DNA from: CAITYL01 sp041651315
Lineage (GTDB): Bacteria; Verrucomicrobiota; Lentisphaeria; Oligosphaerales; CAITYL01
Assembly (NCBI GenBank): GCA_041651315.1
Contig: JBAZJM010000118.1
Location: 1-12,853, forward strand
Direction of reading: 5' to 3'
Length of the DNA stretch: 12,853 nucleotides
Shown: positions 11,596-12,853 of the stretch, piece after piece
Position numbering within the stretch: the first letter of the stretch is position 1
How the letters are laid out: the number at the start of each line of letters is the position of its first letter
Made by a program: the position numbers and the translations under genes
The notes under the pieces: model-generated
What the model was told of the DNA's origin: nothing
The model's database searches: none
What the model saw: only the letters and a program-made list of their open reading frames with translations

Positions 11596-12853
11596 TTACC
11601 GGACCAGCTCGAAATACATGGTCTGACAGGTTTTATCAAGATTGAACGTTTCCCGTCCGTTGGCCGAAGCCACCGCCAGTTTGCCGAGCCGTTTGCCGGT
11701 AGCAGGATCAATCTTGTAGACAGTCAGCGGAGAACCGGAAATGGCCTGAGCTGAGATTTCCGCATAAAAAGGCTCGGACAAAACCGGCCCCTTTCCCGCT
11801 TCATAATAGCCTTTGCTGTCGATTTTTGACTTTTCGTTGGCCGAGTTGCCGACCGCGCAACAAAGAATGCGGCGACTGGTCTTCAACGGCAGATTGTCGA
11901 GACTGCTAAAAGTCAGGGTGGCGAATTTCATCGGCGAATTAATCTCGAAAGCGGAAAGTTTGCGACGAGACGCGCCGTTCATCGAAGCCAGCGCCCCGAT
12001 GGCAAACTGCGACTTTGGCGTATCAACCAGCATAAGTCCGGGGTCGGAGAAACGGATCAACTCTTTCGTGTCGGAAACGACATAATCGGTGCCGGCATCG
12101 ATGCCGAGCTTCTTGACTGCGTCATGGAACAGTGCCTCGCCATCCATATTGGTTCCGATCGGCCATTGATTTTTGACTCCGGGCTGAGGCTGGGCGATGT
12201 CGACCCGCGCCATTTGATAGAGGAAGGAAACCGTGGAGGCCAACTGCCGGCGGTTGCTCCAGATGTCATCTTCGGAATACTTGAGGGTGATTTTGTGGTT
12301 TGCCGACTTGATGTCGCCGCGCAGCACGGCGACCGCCGCCGCCTGATTCAGCCCCCAGGTACTGGGATCGCAGACTTGGCTGAGACAAACAATCTGCTGA
12401 TGTCTGACCAGATAGTACAATCCGGGAAGATAAGAAGACGCCCAGTCGAACGAGAACATAGCGTCAATGCCTTGATAAGCAGTAAAAGCGGCAGTGAAGG
12501 GATATCCTTCCTGACGGTACACGTTGGGATAAACAAAGCTCCATTCAGTACAGACGACCGGTTTGTCCGAAAGCCGGGAATGAATGATCTCGTTGAAGAT
12601 CTGAACGGCGGAAAGCGGAGCGTTGACGACGCTGGTATCCATCGGCTGCCAGTATCCGCCGCCGGTTGAAGCCGAGCCGTAATAGGTGTGATCGTTCATG
12701 AAATCCATGTTCTGACTGGCCCACAGATCGCCGGCGGTCAGTTCGAGGTTGGTGCCGCAGATCGGCGCTTTCACGCCGATTTCCCGCAAGAAAGCGTACA
12801 TTTCATCGAGATAATTTTTCTGCTGCGCGGCAAAGAATCTGCGCCCCTCTTCG
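11596..12853 (-). CDS. Glycoside hydrolase-like protein (clan GH-A type barrel), N-terminus outside window
   Basis: C-terminal 418 or so residues of a larger protein; the frame is open to the window edge, so the ATG at 12801 is internal (upstream codons read EEGRRFFAAQQKNYLDE). The visible part opens with the end of a TIM barrel. NDHTYYGSAS is followed by KPVVCTEWSF, where the Glu (bases 12544-12546) sits like the strand-7 nucleophile of clan GH-A enzymes such as GH5, GH39 and GH42. After it come AYQGIDAMFSFDWASSYLPG and a loop-rich region. Two beta-rich segments end the protein (about 260-401 counted from the ATG at 12801). The catalytic acid would lie outside the window. It has the same strand as the neighbouring glycosidase but its own terminator. 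Family and substrate are not certain. Confidence 0.72.
   Translation of the reverse strand, partial: EEGRRFFAAQQKNYLDEMYAFLREIGVKAPICGTNLELTAGDLWASQNMDFMNDHTYYGSASTGGGYWQPMDTSVVNAPLSAVQIFNEIIHSRLSDKPVVCTEWSFVYPNVYRQEGYPFTAAFTAYQGIDAMFSFDWASSYLPGLYYLVRHQQIVCLSQVCDPSTWGLNQAAAVAVLRGDIKSANHKITLKYSEDDIWSNRRQLASTVSFLYQMARVDIAQPQPGVKNQWPIGTNMDGEALFHDAVKKLGIDAGTDYVVSDTKELIRFSDPGLMLVDTPKSQFAIGALASMNGASRRKLSAFEINSPMKFATLTFSSLDNLPLKTSRRILCCAVGNSANEKSKIDSKGYYEAGKGPVLSEPFYAEISAQAISGSPLTVYKIDPATGKRLGKLAVASANGRETFNLDKTCQTMYFELVR

Noticed and set aside
1..12853. CRISPR array, tRNA or rRNA genes, phage or integrase genes
   Set aside because: No regularly spaced repeats, no tRNA cloverleaf or rRNA core sequence, and no integrase or transposase motifs were seen on either strand.

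Overview
The window is GC-rich chromosomal DNA from a carbohydrate-degrading, probably anaerobic bacterium. Glycoside hydrolases, a pair of oxygen-sensitive glycyl radical enzymes (GREs), an AraC regulator, a HigBA-type toxin-antitoxin pair and small dispersed palindromic repeats sit side by side. This mix fits a gut or sediment member of the PVC group (Lentisphaerota/Kiritimatiellota type). That placement is inferred from gene style; no phylogenetic marker is present.

Layout. 2-1846 (+): 3' portion of a GH31 alpha-glucosidase-like gene, cut by the window edge. 1847-2095: gene-free convergent spacer with a 50-bp dispersed repeat, a 22-bp perfect inverted repeat and smaller palindromes. 2096-2964 (-): higB toxin then higA antitoxin, with a candidate promoter and palindromic operator upstream. 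3030-3517: no convincing gene. 3518-4375 (-): AraC-family regulator, divergent from 4565-6805 (+) GRE-A and 6809-9019 (+) GRE-B, which are separated by 3 bases. 9033-9389 (+): short ORF that looks like the two ends of a GH20-type hexosaminidase joined by an internal deletion. 9535-11511 (-): large GHL6/beta-galactosidase-trimerisation-type glycosidase. 11596-12853 (-): C-terminal part of a second glycosidase-like protein, cut by the window edge, followed by a good intrinsic terminator.

How the genes may work together. The AraC protein probably senses a sugar or a related small molecule and switches on the two-GRE operon from the shared intergenic region. The hydrolases around it would release monosaccharides. 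The GREs would carry out a radical C-O or C-C cleavage (dehydratase or lyase) on a downstream metabolite. The substrate cannot be read from sequence.

The most unusual element is the GRE pair. Both have an intact glycyl radical site and an intact catalytic cysteine, but the cysteine lies in Cys-Trp-Asp/Glu-Leu rather than the familiar Cys-Val-Glu-Pro of diol dehydratase-type enzymes. No activating radical-SAM enzyme is encoded in the window. The other notable structure is a 49/50-identical inverted repeat (1860-1909 and 4483-4532) that brackets the toxin-antitoxin pair, the regulator and the proximal part of the GRE promoter region. One copy lies in the GRE-A leader.
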